Assembly: GCA_014208095.1 (NCBI GenBank)
Contig: JACHMT010000005.1
Coordinates: forward strand, 62,001 to 126,000
Length of the DNA: 64,000 bases
Direction: 5' to 3'
Source of the DNA: Actinospineispora eucalypti
GTDB taxonomy: Bacteria > Actinomycetota > Actinomycetes > Mycobacteriales > Pseudonocardiaceae
In this document: positions 50,207 through 58,565 of the stretch, piece by piece
Numbering within the stretch: position 1 is the stretch's first letter
Layout: each line of letters begins with the position of its first letter
Made by a program: the position numbers and the translations under genes
Notes under the pieces: generated by a model
What the model saw: the letters and a program-made list of their open reading frames with translations, nothing else
Told to the model about the DNA's origin: nothing
The model's database searches: none

Positions 50207-50410
50207 AACGTCGGTGACCAGACCACCCACGTTGTCGAGGACCGAGCCGACGTCCACGCCGACGACCTCGAGCCCCGACTCGCCGCCGAGGTTGACCAGT
50301 CCACTGTTGAGAATGCCCGAGTCGTCCTGGTCGGCGCTGGCCACGCCGACCAGTCCGGCCAGGCTCACCGCGGCAATTCCGGCAACAACCGCCGCACGCT
50401 TCGCAATTTT
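50201..50410 (-). CDS. Small secreted protein
   Basis: 69-residue exported peptide. KIAKRAAVVAGIAAVSLAGL and VGVASA form a textbook signal peptide with cleavage after ASA. The mature part, about 43 residues, is acidic and Gly/Val-rich (DQDDSGILNSGLVNLGGESG). No family is recognised; it is much shorter than a chaplin repeat unit and lacks its cysteines. GTG 50410 has GAAGGAG six bases upstream. The AT-richer 50430-50620 stretch probably holds its promoter. Confidence 0.75.
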   Translation of the reverse strand, partial: KIAKRAAVVAGIAAVSLAGLVGVASADQDDSGILNSGLVNLGGESGLEVVGVDVGSVLDNVGGLVTDVL

Positions 50411-50652
50411 CACATCTGCTCCTTCTTTAGCAGGCTGATCACCTAACGCGGGCCGAACCCGCTGGTGAATCAACGGGTGAATATCCGAGGAGATGCTTTG
50501 CGAAATGCGTTTTCATGCGTCCGAGTAGTCCTGATCGTGATTGCGAATACATAAGCCTGAAATCGACCGATCTACCGTGCAATCATCAAAAGATTACGCG
50601 AGTGGAAATGGTGAGCACCTACTTCTGGCCGGTGCGCGGCGGCCGGGACGGT

Positions 50653-50722
50653 TTCATGGTCAAGTAGCGAGAGCAGACGCTACTGGACGGTAGAACGTCT
50701 GTAGCCGCTACTTGACCATGAA
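50653..50722. repeat. CATGGTCA-type hairpin D
   Basis: TTCATGGTCAAGTAGCG (50653-50669) and its exact complement (50706-50722), 17 bp, with an inner CAGACG/CGTCTG stem. It shares the TTCATGGTCA end with hairpin B. The 534-nt gap 50411-50944 contains this, hairpin C and no supported gene. Confidence 0.72.
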
Positions 50723-50745
50723 CCAGCGGTTCGCCGGGCTGGATA

Positions 50746-50812
50746 CATGATCAGCAGGGCATGGTGGTCGCCTGTGGCTGCCCGGGACGGCCCTCATGTC
50801 CTGCTGATCATG
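50746..50812. repeat. CATGATCA-type hairpin C
   Basis: CATGATCAGCAGGGCATG (50746-50763) pairs with CATGTCCTGCTGATCATG (50795-50812), one G-T mismatch in 18. It lies 23 nt after hairpin D and closely resembles hairpin B. Confidence 0.7.
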
Positions 50813-50944
50813 AACGCGACGACAGCCCACCGAGCGAACACAACGTCCGGGCGAAGCCGCGCCATATCGGTCAGCCGCGGCCGGCGCCTGGCCAGCCGCC
50901 GCCTGGATCACCGGACTTACGGCACGAATTTCCGGCGCGGGACA

Positions 50945-51532
50945 CTAGGGTTCGATGATCTCGCCCGAGCCCGGGCCGTGCACCGCGCGCAGGTAGGCCT
51001 GCGCGACCTGTGCGGCCGGGGTGCCGCCGGACCCGTCGGCGCCCATCGCCTCCAGCGTCTCCCGGATCCAGCCGGGGCTGACCAGGTTGATCCGCTGGCT
51101 TCGGGGCAGTTCGGCGGCCGCGTTGCGCACGAACCCGGCGAGGCCCTGGTTCACCAGTGCGCCCAGCGAACCACCGGCCAGCGGGGCGGCGAAGGTGCCG
51201 CCGGTGAGGGTGATGGAACCGCCCTCGGGCAGGTTCCGGGCCGCCCGGCGCGCCAGCCCGACCTGGCCGAGCAGCTTGCCCCGCATGCCGTCCAGGAACT
51301 CCTCGTCGGTGGCCGAGACCAGGTCCAGCAGCGGCCCGCTGGCCGCGCAGCAGACCACCGCCGCCAAACCGGTGACCTTGGCGAACGCCCGGTCCAAGGA
51401 GGCCGGGTCGGTCAGGTCGACGCGCACCGGGCCGCCCCGGGCCCCGCGGACCACCTCGTGCCCCGCCTCCTCCAGCGCGGCGGCGACCGCCCCGCCGAGG
51501 GTGCCGGTCGCGCCGATCACCAAGATCTTCAT
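50945..51532 (-). CDS. Short-chain dehydrogenase
   Basis: 195-residue atypical SDR. The nucleotide motif is ILVIGATGTLGGAVAAAL; VVRGARGGPVRVDLTDPASL, GSITLTGGTFAAPLAGGSLG and INLVSPGWIRETLEAMG follow. The usual YxxxK is not evident (GALVNQGLAGF at that position), as in other short actinobacterial members of this group. GATAAT ends 7 nt before the ATG. Divergent from the next gene with only 45 nt between starts. Confidence 0.87.
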   Translation of the reverse strand: MKILVIGATGTLGGAVAAALEEAGHEVVRGARGGPVRVDLTDPASLDRAFAKVTGLAAVVCCAASGPLLDLVSATDEEFLDGMRGKLLGQVGLARRAARNLPEGGSITLTGGTFAAPLAGGSLGALVNQGLAGFVRNAAAELPRSQRINLVSPGWIRETLEAMGADGSGGTPAAQVAQAYLRAVHGPGSGEIIEP

Positions 51533-51577
51533 ACCGTCATTATCAGCCTCTCAGGTCCGCGGGTTATGGTCGGCTCC

Positions 51578-51952
51578 GTGGACGAGAACCGAGCCCGCCG
51601 GGTGGTGGACACGCTGCGCGACCGGGGTATCGACGCGCACCTGGAACGCGCCGGCACGTACCAGTTCGGCGTGCGGGTGACGCTGGGCGACGGCCGCGAG
51701 GCGGTCTGGGACACCGACGGCACCGCGACCCTCGAGGCCCAGGTCATGCGGAACGGCAACCTGGTCGGGTTCGTGCCGGTCATCGAGGGGTCGGAGGACT
51801 TCGACGAGGCCCAGGTGGTGGACGCCATCGCACGCACCGACTACGACCGCCCGATCGCCACCCAACGGACCAGCGCGCCGCCCCCCGCCCCCGCGCTGCC
51901 CCGGGAGGGCGGCGTGTTCCGCCGGTTCATGGACGGCTTCCGCTACCGGTAG
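51578..51952 (+). CDS. Conserved hypothetical protein
   Basis: 124-residue soluble protein of unknown function: RVVDTLRDRGIDAHLERAGT, YQFGVRVTLGDGREAVWDTD, LEAQVMRNGNLVGFVPVIEG and FDEAQVVDAIARTDYDRP, with a Pro-rich tail. From memory, similar short proteins are common in actinobacteria and start at the DENRA motif. GTG 51578 is preferred to the ATG at 51566 because that ATG lies inside a TATGGT -10 that ends 8 nt before the GTG. Confidence 0.75.
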   Translation: MDENRARRVVDTLRDRGIDAHLERAGTYQFGVRVTLGDGREAVWDTDGTATLEAQVMRNGNLVGFVPVIEGSEDFDEAQVVDAIARTDYDRPIATQRTSAPPPAPALPREGGVFRRFMDGFRYR

Positions 51953-51954
51953 GG

Positions 51955-52716
51955 CTACCGGTAGAACAGGTAGCCGGCCACCGCGACGCCGAGCACCACC
52001 ACCGACCAGCGCAGCACCGACTCGGGCAGCACCCGGGCCAGGCGCATGCCCAGGAACCCGCCGACCAGTGTGGTCGGCGCGAGCAGCGCCACCGCCAGCC
52101 AGTGCACCGGCGCGCCCAGCGCGAAGATCACCAAGGTCACCGTGGCCACCACCAGCGACAACGCCGCCTTGACCGCGTTCAGTCGGACCAGCCGGTCGTG
52201 CGCGGTCAGGGACAGCACGGAGATCAGGATCACGCCGAGCGCCCCGCCGAAGTAGCCGCCGTACACCGAGGCCACGAACACGGCGGGCAGCAGCACCGAC
52301 CGCCGGTCCGGGCCGTCCGGGTCCGGGGCGCCGATCCACCGCCGCAGCCAGGGGGAGAACCCGAGCAGCACGGCGGCCAGCAGCACCAGCGCCGGCACCA
52401 CCGCGTCGAACACCTGGCCCGGCAGCACCAGCAGCAGCGCGCAGCCCAGCCCGGTGCCGGCGATGGCCACGCCGATGGTGCTGATCACCCGGTTCCGCTG
52501 GCCGGCCAGCTCCCGCCGGGCACCGGCGACCGCGCCGATGTAGCCGGGCCACTGGGCGATCGAGTTGGTCACGTTGGCCGGCAGCGTCGGCAGGCCGATG
52601 GCGAGCAGCGCGGGGAACAGCAGCAGCGAGCCACCGCCGGCGACCGCGTTCACCAGGCCCGACAGCAACCCCGCCACCAGCAGAAAGGCCGTCTGGCCGG
52701 GCGGGGGGAGCGTCAC
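51955..52716 (-). CDS. TSUP (TauE/SafE) family membrane transporter
   Basis: 253-residue protein with eight hydrophobic segments. The two internal repeats GLLSGLVNAVAGGGSLLLFP and SVYGGYFGGALGVILISVLS are TSUP signatures. Members export or import sulfite, sulfonates or related anions. The start is set at GTG 52716, just before the first helix. Convergent with the hypothetical gene, with 2 nt between stops. Confidence 0.9.
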   Translation of the reverse strand: MTLPPPGQTAFLLVAGLLSGLVNAVAGGGSLLLFPALLAIGLPTLPANVTNSIAQWPGYIGAVAGARRELAGQRNRVISTIGVAIAGTGLGCALLLVLPGQVFDAVVPALVLLAAVLLGFSPWLRRWIGAPDPDGPDRRSVLLPAVFVASVYGGYFGGALGVILISVLSLTAHDRLVRLNAVKAALSLVVATVTLVIFALGAPVHWLAVALLAPTTLVGGFLGMRLARVLPESVLRWSVVVLGVAVAGYLFYR

Positions 52717-52758
52717 GCCCGCGACACTATCCCGGCGGGGGTGCCGCACTTGCGGTAG

Positions 52759-53805
52759 TTAGCCGGTGGCGCCCGGTGATGCTCGCAACACGCTGTAGTT
52801 GTCCGCGTCGGCCGGCGGGGTGACCGCGTCCAGGCGCAGCCCGGCGGCGGCCAGCAGCGCGCCGAACTCCGCCTCGGTGCGTTCCCGGCCGCCGGTGCAG
52901 ACCAGCATGTTCAGGTCGCCCATCAGCATGCCGCCGGCGGCGGGCAGCCCGGCCGGGTCGACCGGCACCACCGGTTCGATCAGGTACAGCGCCGCGGCCG
53001 GCGTCATCGCCTCCCGGCAGCGGCGCAGGATGCGAGTGGCCGCATCGTCGTCCCAGTCGTGGATCACGCTCTTCAGCACGTAGGTGTCGCAGCCGCCGGG
53101 GACCGAGGCGAAGAAGTCCCCGGTGACCACCTCGCACCGGTCGCGCACGCCCGCCCCGGTGAGCACCCGCTCGGCGTCGCGGTGCCCGGAGGCGGTGTCG
53201 TGGAGCACCCCGGTCGCCCCGGGGTGCGCGGCCAGGAAGGCGGCCAGCAGCGTGCCGTTGCCCCCGCCCAGGTCGGCGATCCGGCGGGGGGCGGCCAACC
53301 CGCAGCGGGTCACCACGTCGGGCGCGACCTCCCGGGTGTGCTCGGCCATCGCCTCGTTGAACACCGCCCCCTCTTCCGGGTGTGCGGCAAAGTAGCCGAA
53401 CGAGTTCGTCCCGTGCAGGTGCTCGAAGGCCGTCTCCCCGGTGCGCACGCTGTGTTCCAGCCGGCCCCAGGACCGCCACACCGGCTCGCCGGCGAACAGC
53501 AGCACCAGGTTGCGGACCGAGCCGGGCACGCCGGCGCGCAGCAGCTGCCCGGTGCCGGTCAGCTCGAACCGGCCGTCGGCCAGCGTGACCAGCCCGAGCG
53601 ACGCCGCCGCCCGCAACAGCCGGTACAGGGACGGCGCGTGCGTGCCGGTGCGCGCGGCCAGCCGCTCGGCGGTGGCCGGGCCGTCGGCCAGCCGGTCGGC
53701 GACCGCCAGCCGGGCCAGCGCGTGCGCGACTTGCGCGGGGATGTATCCGAGCAGCAGGGGGAACAGCTCGCCCCGGGCGCGGGAGAGGTCCTCGGTGACG
53801 GTCAT
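52759..53805 (-). CDS. SAM-dependent O-methyltransferase (dimerisation-domain type)
   Basis: 348-residue methyltransferase of the type found in polyketide and hydroxyindole methylation. An N-terminal winged-helix dimerisation domain (LARLAVADRLADGPATAERL, APSLYRLLRAAASLGLV) precedes the SAM domain with RIADLGGGNGTLLAAFL, the VIHDWDDDAATRILRRC catalytic His-Asp motif, and LMGDLNMLVCTGGRERTEAE. ATG 53805 overlaps the stop of the upstream glyoxalase-like gene, so they are coupled. The substrate may be a secondary metabolite, but no synthase is nearby. Confidence 0.92.
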   Translation of the reverse strand: MTVTEDLSRARGELFPLLLGYIPAQVAHALARLAVADRLADGPATAERLAARTGTHAPSLYRLLRAAASLGLVTLADGRFELTGTGQLLRAGVPGSVRNLVLLFAGEPVWRSWGRLEHSVRTGETAFEHLHGTNSFGYFAAHPEEGAVFNEAMAEHTREVAPDVVTRCGLAAPRRIADLGGGNGTLLAAFLAAHPGATGVLHDTASGHRDAERVLTGAGVRDRCEVVTGDFFASVPGGCDTYVLKSVIHDWDDDAATRILRRCREAMTPAAALYLIEPVVPVDPAGLPAAGGMLMGDLNMLVCTGGRERTEAEFGALLAAAGLRLDAVTPPADADNYSVLRASPGATG

Positions 53806-54218
53806 CCGCGCGTTGCCGGGGTGACCGCCGCCGGCCGGTAGGTGCCGAAGCTCCACACGTTGCCCTCGGGGTCGCGGGCGGCGAAGTCCCGCGAGCCGTA
53901 GTCCTGGTCGGTCAGCCCGCGGACGATCTCGGCGCCGGCCGCCACCGCGCGGTCGTGCGCCGCGTCCGGGTCGTCCACCGCCAGGTAGATCACCGCGGTG
54001 CCGGTGTCGAAGACGTCCGGCTCGCCGCTCGGCCGCGAGCTGACCATCACCACGCCGTTGCCCCAGCTGAGCTCGGCGTGCATCACCTGGCCGTCCGGGC
54101 CTTCGTGCACGTCGCCGGCCACCAGGCCGAGCGACTTGGTGAGAAACTCGATGGCGGCGCGGGCGTCGTCGTAGCGCAGGGTCGGGTACACGCTCGGGGC
54201 GTGCTCGTTGTCGGTCAT
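53802..54218 (-). CDS. VOC-family (glyoxalase/bleomycin-resistance-like) protein
   Basis: 138-residue vicinal-oxygen-chelate protein: VYPTLRYDDARAAIEFLTKS, HAELSWGNGVVMVSSRPSGE, VIYLAVDDPDAAHDRAVAAG and RDFAARDPEGNVWSFGTYRP. The last motif with Asp-Pro-Glu-Gly-Asn is typical. Ligand unknown. TAACGT ends 8 nt before the ATG. It is coupled to the O-methyltransferase gene. Confidence 0.92.
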   Translation of the reverse strand: MTDNEHAPSVYPTLRYDDARAAIEFLTKSLGLVAGDVHEGPDGQVMHAELSWGNGVVMVSSRPSGEPDVFDTGTAVIYLAVDDPDAAHDRAVAAGAEIVRGLTDQDYGSRDFAARDPEGNVWSFGTYRPAAVTPATRG

Positions 54219-54279
54219 GCCGGGAACGTTAGGGCGATCGGGAGGAGGCGTCTTGGACGAATGCGACCTTTCACCCGGC

Positions 54280-54726
54280 TCAGCCGGGCGGCCCGAAGGT
54301 GATCGTTCCGTCCGCGCCGAACACCAGGCCCGGATTGTGCGCCACCTCCCAGCGGAACCCGGCCGGGTCGGCGAAGAAGCCGTGCATGAACCCCACCTCG
54401 CCGACCTGTGCCTTCTTCAACACCGTGCCGCCGGCGGCCTCGGCCTTGGCCAGCACAGCGGTCACCTCGGCATCGCTGGCCACGTTGTGCGCCAGGGTGA
54501 ACGGCGCCGGCCCGGTCGCGCGGGGGGCCTGGGTTGCGGGGTCGATGTCCCGCTCCAGGTTGTCCGCGCCCCACAGTCCGAGCAGCAGCGCCGGCCCCAC
54601 CTGCAGGAAGACGATGTCGCCCGGCACCTCGAAGACCGGCGACCAGCCGAGGCCGTCGACGTAGAAGCGGCGTACGGCGGCCAGGTCCGGCACGCCCAGC
54701 GTGATGATGTTCACCTTCGGTTCCAT
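54280..54726 (-). CDS. VOC-family protein
   Basis: 148-residue VOC protein, a different branch from its neighbour: VNIITLGVPDLAAVRRFYVD, GDIVFLQVGPALLLGLWGAD, FTLAHNVASDAEVTAVLAKA and GFFADPAGFRWEVAHNPG. Function unknown. ATG 54726 is chosen at the domain start; ATG 54738 is possible. Divergent from the AraC gene with 35 nt between starts, suggesting shared control. Confidence 0.88.
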   Translation of the reverse strand: MEPKVNIITLGVPDLAAVRRFYVDGLGWSPVFEVPGDIVFLQVGPALLLGLWGADNLERDIDPATQAPRATGPAPFTLAHNVASDAEVTAVLAKAEAAGGTVLKKAQVGEVGFMHGFFADPAGFRWEVAHNPGLVFGADGTITFGPPG

Positions 54727-54761
54727 GCCGGCCAGCATGGCCGCCGGGACGGGCGGGAGTC

Positions 54762-55538
54762 GTGAACGAAACGGCCATCTACCGGGAGGAGCCCGCGCCC
54801 GCCGGCTGGGGGCCGGCGGCCTACCGCGTCTGGTACCAGCGGGCGGCCGGCGGACATCGCCAGCTGGTGCTCCCGGACGGTTGTGCCGACGTGATCGTGG
54901 ACGACCGGGGCCGGGCAATCCTGGTCGGTTCGGCCACCGGCGCGCAGACCCCGCTGATGGCCCCGGGCCGCGGCCTGCACGGACTGCGCCTGGCCTCGGC
55001 CGGGATCAGGGCGGCGCTGGGGGTGCCGGCCGCCGAGCTCACCGACCGGACGCTGCCGCTGGACCAGGTGCTGCCGGGCCCGCTGGCCCGCGCCCTGGTC
55101 GACGCGCTGGGTACCGGTGACCCCCTGGCCACCGATCACGTGCGGCACTGGCTGGCAGGGGCGGAACCGGACCCCCGGATCGCCGTGGCCGCCCGGGTCC
55201 TCTGGCGGTCACCCAGTCGCGACGTCGCCGAGGTGGCCGACCTGGTCGGGCTGTCCGGCCGGCAGCTGCGGCGGGCGCTCCTGGCCGACGTGGGGCTCGG
55301 GCCGAAGGCCTACCAGCGGGTCGGGCGGCTGCACCGGTTCCTGGCGCTGGCCCGGGCGGACGGGACGGCCGGGCTGGCCGAGCTGGCCGCCCGCGCCGGC
55401 TACGCCGACCAGCCGCACCTCAGCCGGGAGGCACGGGCGCTGTCCGGGCTCAGCCCCTCGGCCCTGCTCGACCATCAGCTCAGTCCGGCGGGTACGCCCC
55501 CTCCGGCGCCTGTTCGGCCAGCAGCTCGGACGGGGTGA
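54762..55538 (+). CDS. AraC-family regulator with DUF6597-like N-terminal domain
   Basis: 258-residue regulator. The N-terminal domain (YRVWYQRAAGG, QLVLPDGCADVIVDDRGRAI, VGSATGAQTPLM) is of the DUF6597 type. The C-terminal AraC double HTH has VAEVADLVGLSGRQLRRALL and LAELAARAGYADQPHLSREA. GTG 54762 follows CGGGAG. Its last 59 nt overlap the 3' end of the next, oppositely oriented AraC gene. Confidence 0.88.
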   Translation: MNETAIYREEPAPAGWGPAAYRVWYQRAAGGHRQLVLPDGCADVIVDDRGRAILVGSATGAQTPLMAPGRGLHGLRLASAGIRAALGVPAAELTDRTLPLDQVLPGPLARALVDALGTGDPLATDHVRHWLAGAEPDPRIAVAARVLWRSPSRDVAEVADLVGLSGRQLRRALLADVGLGPKAYQRVGRLHRFLALARADGTAGLAELAARAGYADQPHLSREARALSGLSPSALLDHQLSPAGTPPPAPVRPAARTG

Positions 55539-56301
55539 GCCCGGTCAGCCGGCGCACCTCGCGAGCCAGGTGGCTGTGGTCGGCGTAGCCGGCGCGGGCG
55601 GCCACGTCGGCGATGGAACCGGCACCGGGGGAACCGAGCAGGTGCAGCGCGTGCCGGAACCGCAGCACCTGGGCGGCCGGCTTGGGCGGCAGCCCGACCT
55701 GGCGGCGGAACCGGTCGGTGAAGTGCCGGCGGCTCCAGCCGACCTCGCTGGCCAGCGCGCCGACCGGCGCCGCGCCGTGCGAGCGGGCCAGCTGGCCCCA
55801 GGCCCAGCGCACCTCGGGGTCCGCCGCCCGGCCGCGCTCGGCCCAGCCGAACAGGGTGCGTTCGGCCAGCTCGAACCGCGCCGGCCAGTCGGGTTGCGCG
55901 GCCAGTCGCTCGCCCAGGTCGGGCCAGCCCGGCAGGGTCAGCTGGCCGGGCCCGACCACCACGTCGGTCAGCTCGGTCATCGGTAGGCCGAGCAGGCGGT
56001 AGGCGCCCAGCGGGCTCAGGTCGATCTGCATGCACCGCAGGGTGCCGTCGTGCTCGGTGTGCACCGGGATCTCGTGCAGCCCGGCCAGGAACGCGGTGAA
56101 CGTGCCGGCGCCGGTGTCCGAGCTGATCCGGATGGGGTCGCCGAGGCTGAGGATGAGCGTGATGGTGTCGGTGGGCACCTCGCGCCGGTAGACCAGGCCG
56201 GCGGTCCGCTCGCGGAACCCGGTGATCCGGCGGATGTGGCCGCGCAGCGCCGGGTGCGGGCTGTGCCCGACCCAGTTCACCGACGCGTCCATAAGTCCCA
56301 T
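55480..56301 (-). CDS. AraC-family regulator
   Basis: 273-residue regulator paralogous to the converging gene. The N-terminal domain has HIRRITGFRERTAGLVYRRE and VPTDTITLILSLGDPIRISS; the AraC HTH is VGALASEVGWSRRHFTDRFR and IADVAARAGYADHSHLAREV, followed by RRLTGLTPSELLAEQAP. ATG 56301 or 56292 are both possible; no clear SD. The two genes share 59 nt of antisense 3' coding sequence. Confidence 0.87.
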   Translation of the reverse strand: MGLMDASVNWVGHSPHPALRGHIRRITGFRERTAGLVYRREVPTDTITLILSLGDPIRISSDTGAGTFTAFLAGLHEIPVHTEHDGTLRCMQIDLSPLGAYRLLGLPMTELTDVVVGPGQLTLPGWPDLGERLAAQPDWPARFELAERTLFGWAERGRAADPEVRWAWGQLARSHGAAPVGALASEVGWSRRHFTDRFRRQVGLPPKPAAQVLRFRHALHLLGSPGAGSIADVAARAGYADHSHLAREVRRLTGLTPSELLAEQAPEGAYPPD

Positions 56302-56388
56302 TTTGGCACCGGCCGTCGCGCTGTAATTCCCGCGTGCGCCTAACTGGGCGCCCGCTCGGCACGCGCGTGCCGCGCTACGATGATCAGT

Positions 56389-57912
56389 GTGGCTCAGCTC
56401 CCGCCGGAGTACCTGGACCCGAACACCCCGCCGGACGTGGTCGTCACCGACCGGATACGTCCACCGATCGAGGAGCCGACGCTGGGCGAGCCACTCGGCC
56501 GCCCCGCCCCCGGCCTGCCAACGGTGCCGGACACCCCGGCGCACCCGCTGGTCACCGTCGGCGACTCGCTGACCCACGGCATGATCAGCGGCGCGGTGCT
56601 GCACACCGAGCTGTCCTGGCCGGCCCAGGTGGCCGAGCGGCTGGGTATCGGGTCGTTCCCGGTGCCCAGCTACAACGGCCCGCTGGGCGGCCTGCCGCTG
56701 AACATCGAGGAGCTGCTGCGCAAGCTGCAGAGCCGCTACGGCAGCGACCTGAGCCTGGTGGAGAAGCTGGGCCTGCCGATCGACGTGCAGCGGCTGGTGG
56801 ACGCCAACGAGGACTACTGGGAGCGCGGTCCCGGGCACGCGTCACCGCGCACCGACCTGCGCTACGCGAACCTGGGCATCTACGGCTGGGACGTGCGGGA
56901 CGCGCTGTCGTACACCGCCGGGCGGGCGGCCGCCGGCCAGGGCCGGCCGACCAAGGACGAGTTCACCGGTGCCCGCCCGGAGAACGACAACGACATCGCG
57001 GCCAACTCGGTGCTCGCGCCCTTCGGCGGCGACGCCACCCAGCTGTCGTCGGCCGCCGCGCACGGCGCCGACGGCGGCATCGGCGTGCTGGTGGTGGTGC
57101 TGGGCGCGAACAATGCGCTCGGCTCGGTGACCGCCAAGAAGGTGGACTGGTCCCAGGCCGGCTACGACAACCTGGACGAGAAACACAGGTTCAACGTCTG
57201 GCAGCCCAGCCATTTCGCCGCCGAGTACGCCGAACTGGTCCGTGCGGTGCGTGGCATCCCGGCGCGCACCGTGCTGCTGGCGACCGTGCCGCACGTGACG
57301 ATCGCGCCGATCGCCAAGGGGGTCAACCCGGACAACCCGGGCCAGAAGTGGCGGGACGGCTCGCGGTACTTCCCGTTCTACACCGACCCGTGGGTGGAGG
57401 AGTCGGCGTTCCGGCCCGGCCGGCACCGGCACCTCACCCACCAGCAGGCGCGGGCCATCGACTCGGCGATCGACCAGTACAACGACAGCATCCTGGACGC
57501 GATCCGCGCGGCCCGCCGGGAGGGCCGGGACTGGCGGGTGCTGGACCTGTGCGGGGTGCTGGACGGGCTGAGCTTCCGCCGGTTCGCCTCGGACGCGGCC
57601 GCCGCCGAGGCCAATGGCTGGGTGCCGCGCGCGCTGCCCGCGCCGATCGCCGACCTGGACACCCGGTTCTTCTCCTCGGACGCCACCGGCCGCCACGCCG
57701 GCGGTTTGTTCGGCCTGGACGGCATCCACCCCACGACCTGCGGTTACGGCATCATCGCGCAGGCCGTGCTGGACGCGCTGGGCACCGGGCAGCCGGTCGA
57801 CTTCGCCGCGCTGCGCGGCCGCGACACCCTCAACGCCAACCCGCCCGCGCTGCTGGACGCCGCGCTCGACCTGCTGTCCCCGTTCCTAAGCCTCTTCGTC
57901 TCCGCCGGCTGA
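56389..57912 (+). CDS. SGNH/GDSL hydrolase family protein
   Basis: 507-residue hydrolase. Block I is VTVGDSLTHGMISG with the nucleophilic Ser, an Asn block is LVVVLGANNALGSV, and the last block is LFGLDGIHPTTCGYGII with Asp and His. The protein is about twice the length of a plain SGNH domain, and no signal peptide is visible, so it is probably cytoplasmic. GTG 56389 is preferred: TACGAT (56376-56381) ends 8 nt before it and covers the alternative ATG 56380. Substrate (ester or glycan) unknown. Confidence 0.87.
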   Translation: MAQLPPEYLDPNTPPDVVVTDRIRPPIEEPTLGEPLGRPAPGLPTVPDTPAHPLVTVGDSLTHGMISGAVLHTELSWPAQVAERLGIGSFPVPSYNGPLGGLPLNIEELLRKLQSRYGSDLSLVEKLGLPIDVQRLVDANEDYWERGPGHASPRTDLRYANLGIYGWDVRDALSYTAGRAAAGQGRPTKDEFTGARPENDNDIAANSVLAPFGGDATQLSSAAAHGADGGIGVLVVVLGANNALGSVTAKKVDWSQAGYDNLDEKHRFNVWQPSHFAAEYAELVRAVRGIPARTVLLATVPHVTIAPIAKGVNPDNPGQKWRDGSRYFPFYTDPWVEESAFRPGRHRHLTHQQARAIDSAIDQYNDSILDAIRAARREGRDWRVLDLCGVLDGLSFRRFASDAAAAEANGWVPRALPAPIADLDTRFFSSDATGRHAGGLFGLDGIHPTTCGYGIIAQAVLDALGTGQPVDFAALRGRDTLNANPPALLDAALDLLSPFLSLFVSAG

Positions 57913-58009
57913 CCTGGCCTCATCGGCCTCGCCGCGGCTGGGGTGCCGCCTCTTGCCCGACCGTCAGGCACTCAGGTTTGTTTCGGCCGCCAGAACCACC
58001 CCGGGGGAG

Positions 58010-58075
58010 CGAGAAAACGTAGCGGGCCGCACCCGGATTGCGGCAGACCAGCTCGCCCGCGCCATCCAAAGCAAA
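58010..58075 (-). repeat. Copy of the dispersed repeat, minus orientation
   Basis: Read on the minus strand it contains GCTTTGGATGGCGCGGGC, then TGCCG and GGGTGCGGCCCG blocks in the same order as the other copies. It is diverged. The 653-nt gap 57913-58565 contains no supported gene. Confidence 0.45.
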
Positions 58076-58170
58076 TTTCTCGCCGATATGCACGATCGGA
58101 CCTATCGCCCGAATTCCTCACTCAGGGCCTAGTGTCCCGCCCGGCGCCTTTCGGTCGGGTCTCACGACAA

Positions 58171-58215
58171 GCGGTTGGAGTGTAGCGGCCTTCGTCACGC
58201 GGCGTTGCCAACCGC
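58171..58215. repeat. Inverted repeat in the 58-kb gap
   Basis: GCGGTTGG (58171-58178) pairs with CCAACCGC (58208-58215) around a loop with further partial pairing. A CGACACCA/TGGTGTCG pair also lies at 58258-58302, next to the CCAGACTGGTGTCGA block shared with 19.97 kb. Confidence 0.4.
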
Positions 58216-58377
58216 CGAGGCCACGCGGACGATTCCACGTCGGGTCCTCGTCGAGTGCGACACCATTCTGATTCGATCTTGAAGAGCACCAGACTGGTGT
58301 CGACTTCGATGAATGGGACGGACCGAACCCGGCCAACACCGGTCACACTCCGTATCGATGCTGGCGGCCGGGAGCGC

Positions 58378-58430
58378 GAACCGCGGCAGCGCGGCCGCCG
58401 CGCCGCCGTCCAGGCCATCTTTCGAACCCG
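58378..58430 (-). repeat. Copy of the dispersed repeat, minus orientation
   Basis: Read on the minus strand: GGTTCGAAAGATGGCCTGGA followed by CGGCGGCGCGGC and a GCGCTGCCGC block, matching the arms at 20.3 and 35.5 kb. Its partner is less clear because the other copy in this gap has the same orientation. Confidence 0.6.
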
Positions 58431-58565
58431 ACCCTCGCCGAACCGGAGGGGTGAAAGGCGCCCTGTACGGCCTCCTAACTGAACGGCCTTGGGACTAGGC
58501 CAGTACGAACTCAAGCTCGAGCTCCATTTGTGCGAGCCGCGGCAGACCTGGCGCCATGCCGGGCC

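Noticed and set aside
51566..51577. ATG 51566 as start of the hypothetical gene
   Set aside because: The ATG is part of a TATGGT -10 hexamer; GTG 51578 is at the correct distance and matches where related proteins begin, as far as I recall.
52759..56301. Secondary-metabolite cluster around the O-methyltransferase
   Set aside because: No synthase, carrier protein or further tailoring enzymes are nearby; the genes are single regulators, VOC proteins and a methyltransferase.
56380..56388. ATG 56380 as start of the SGNH hydrolase
   Set aside because: It overlaps the TACGAT -10; the GTG at 56389 fits the leaderless spacing.
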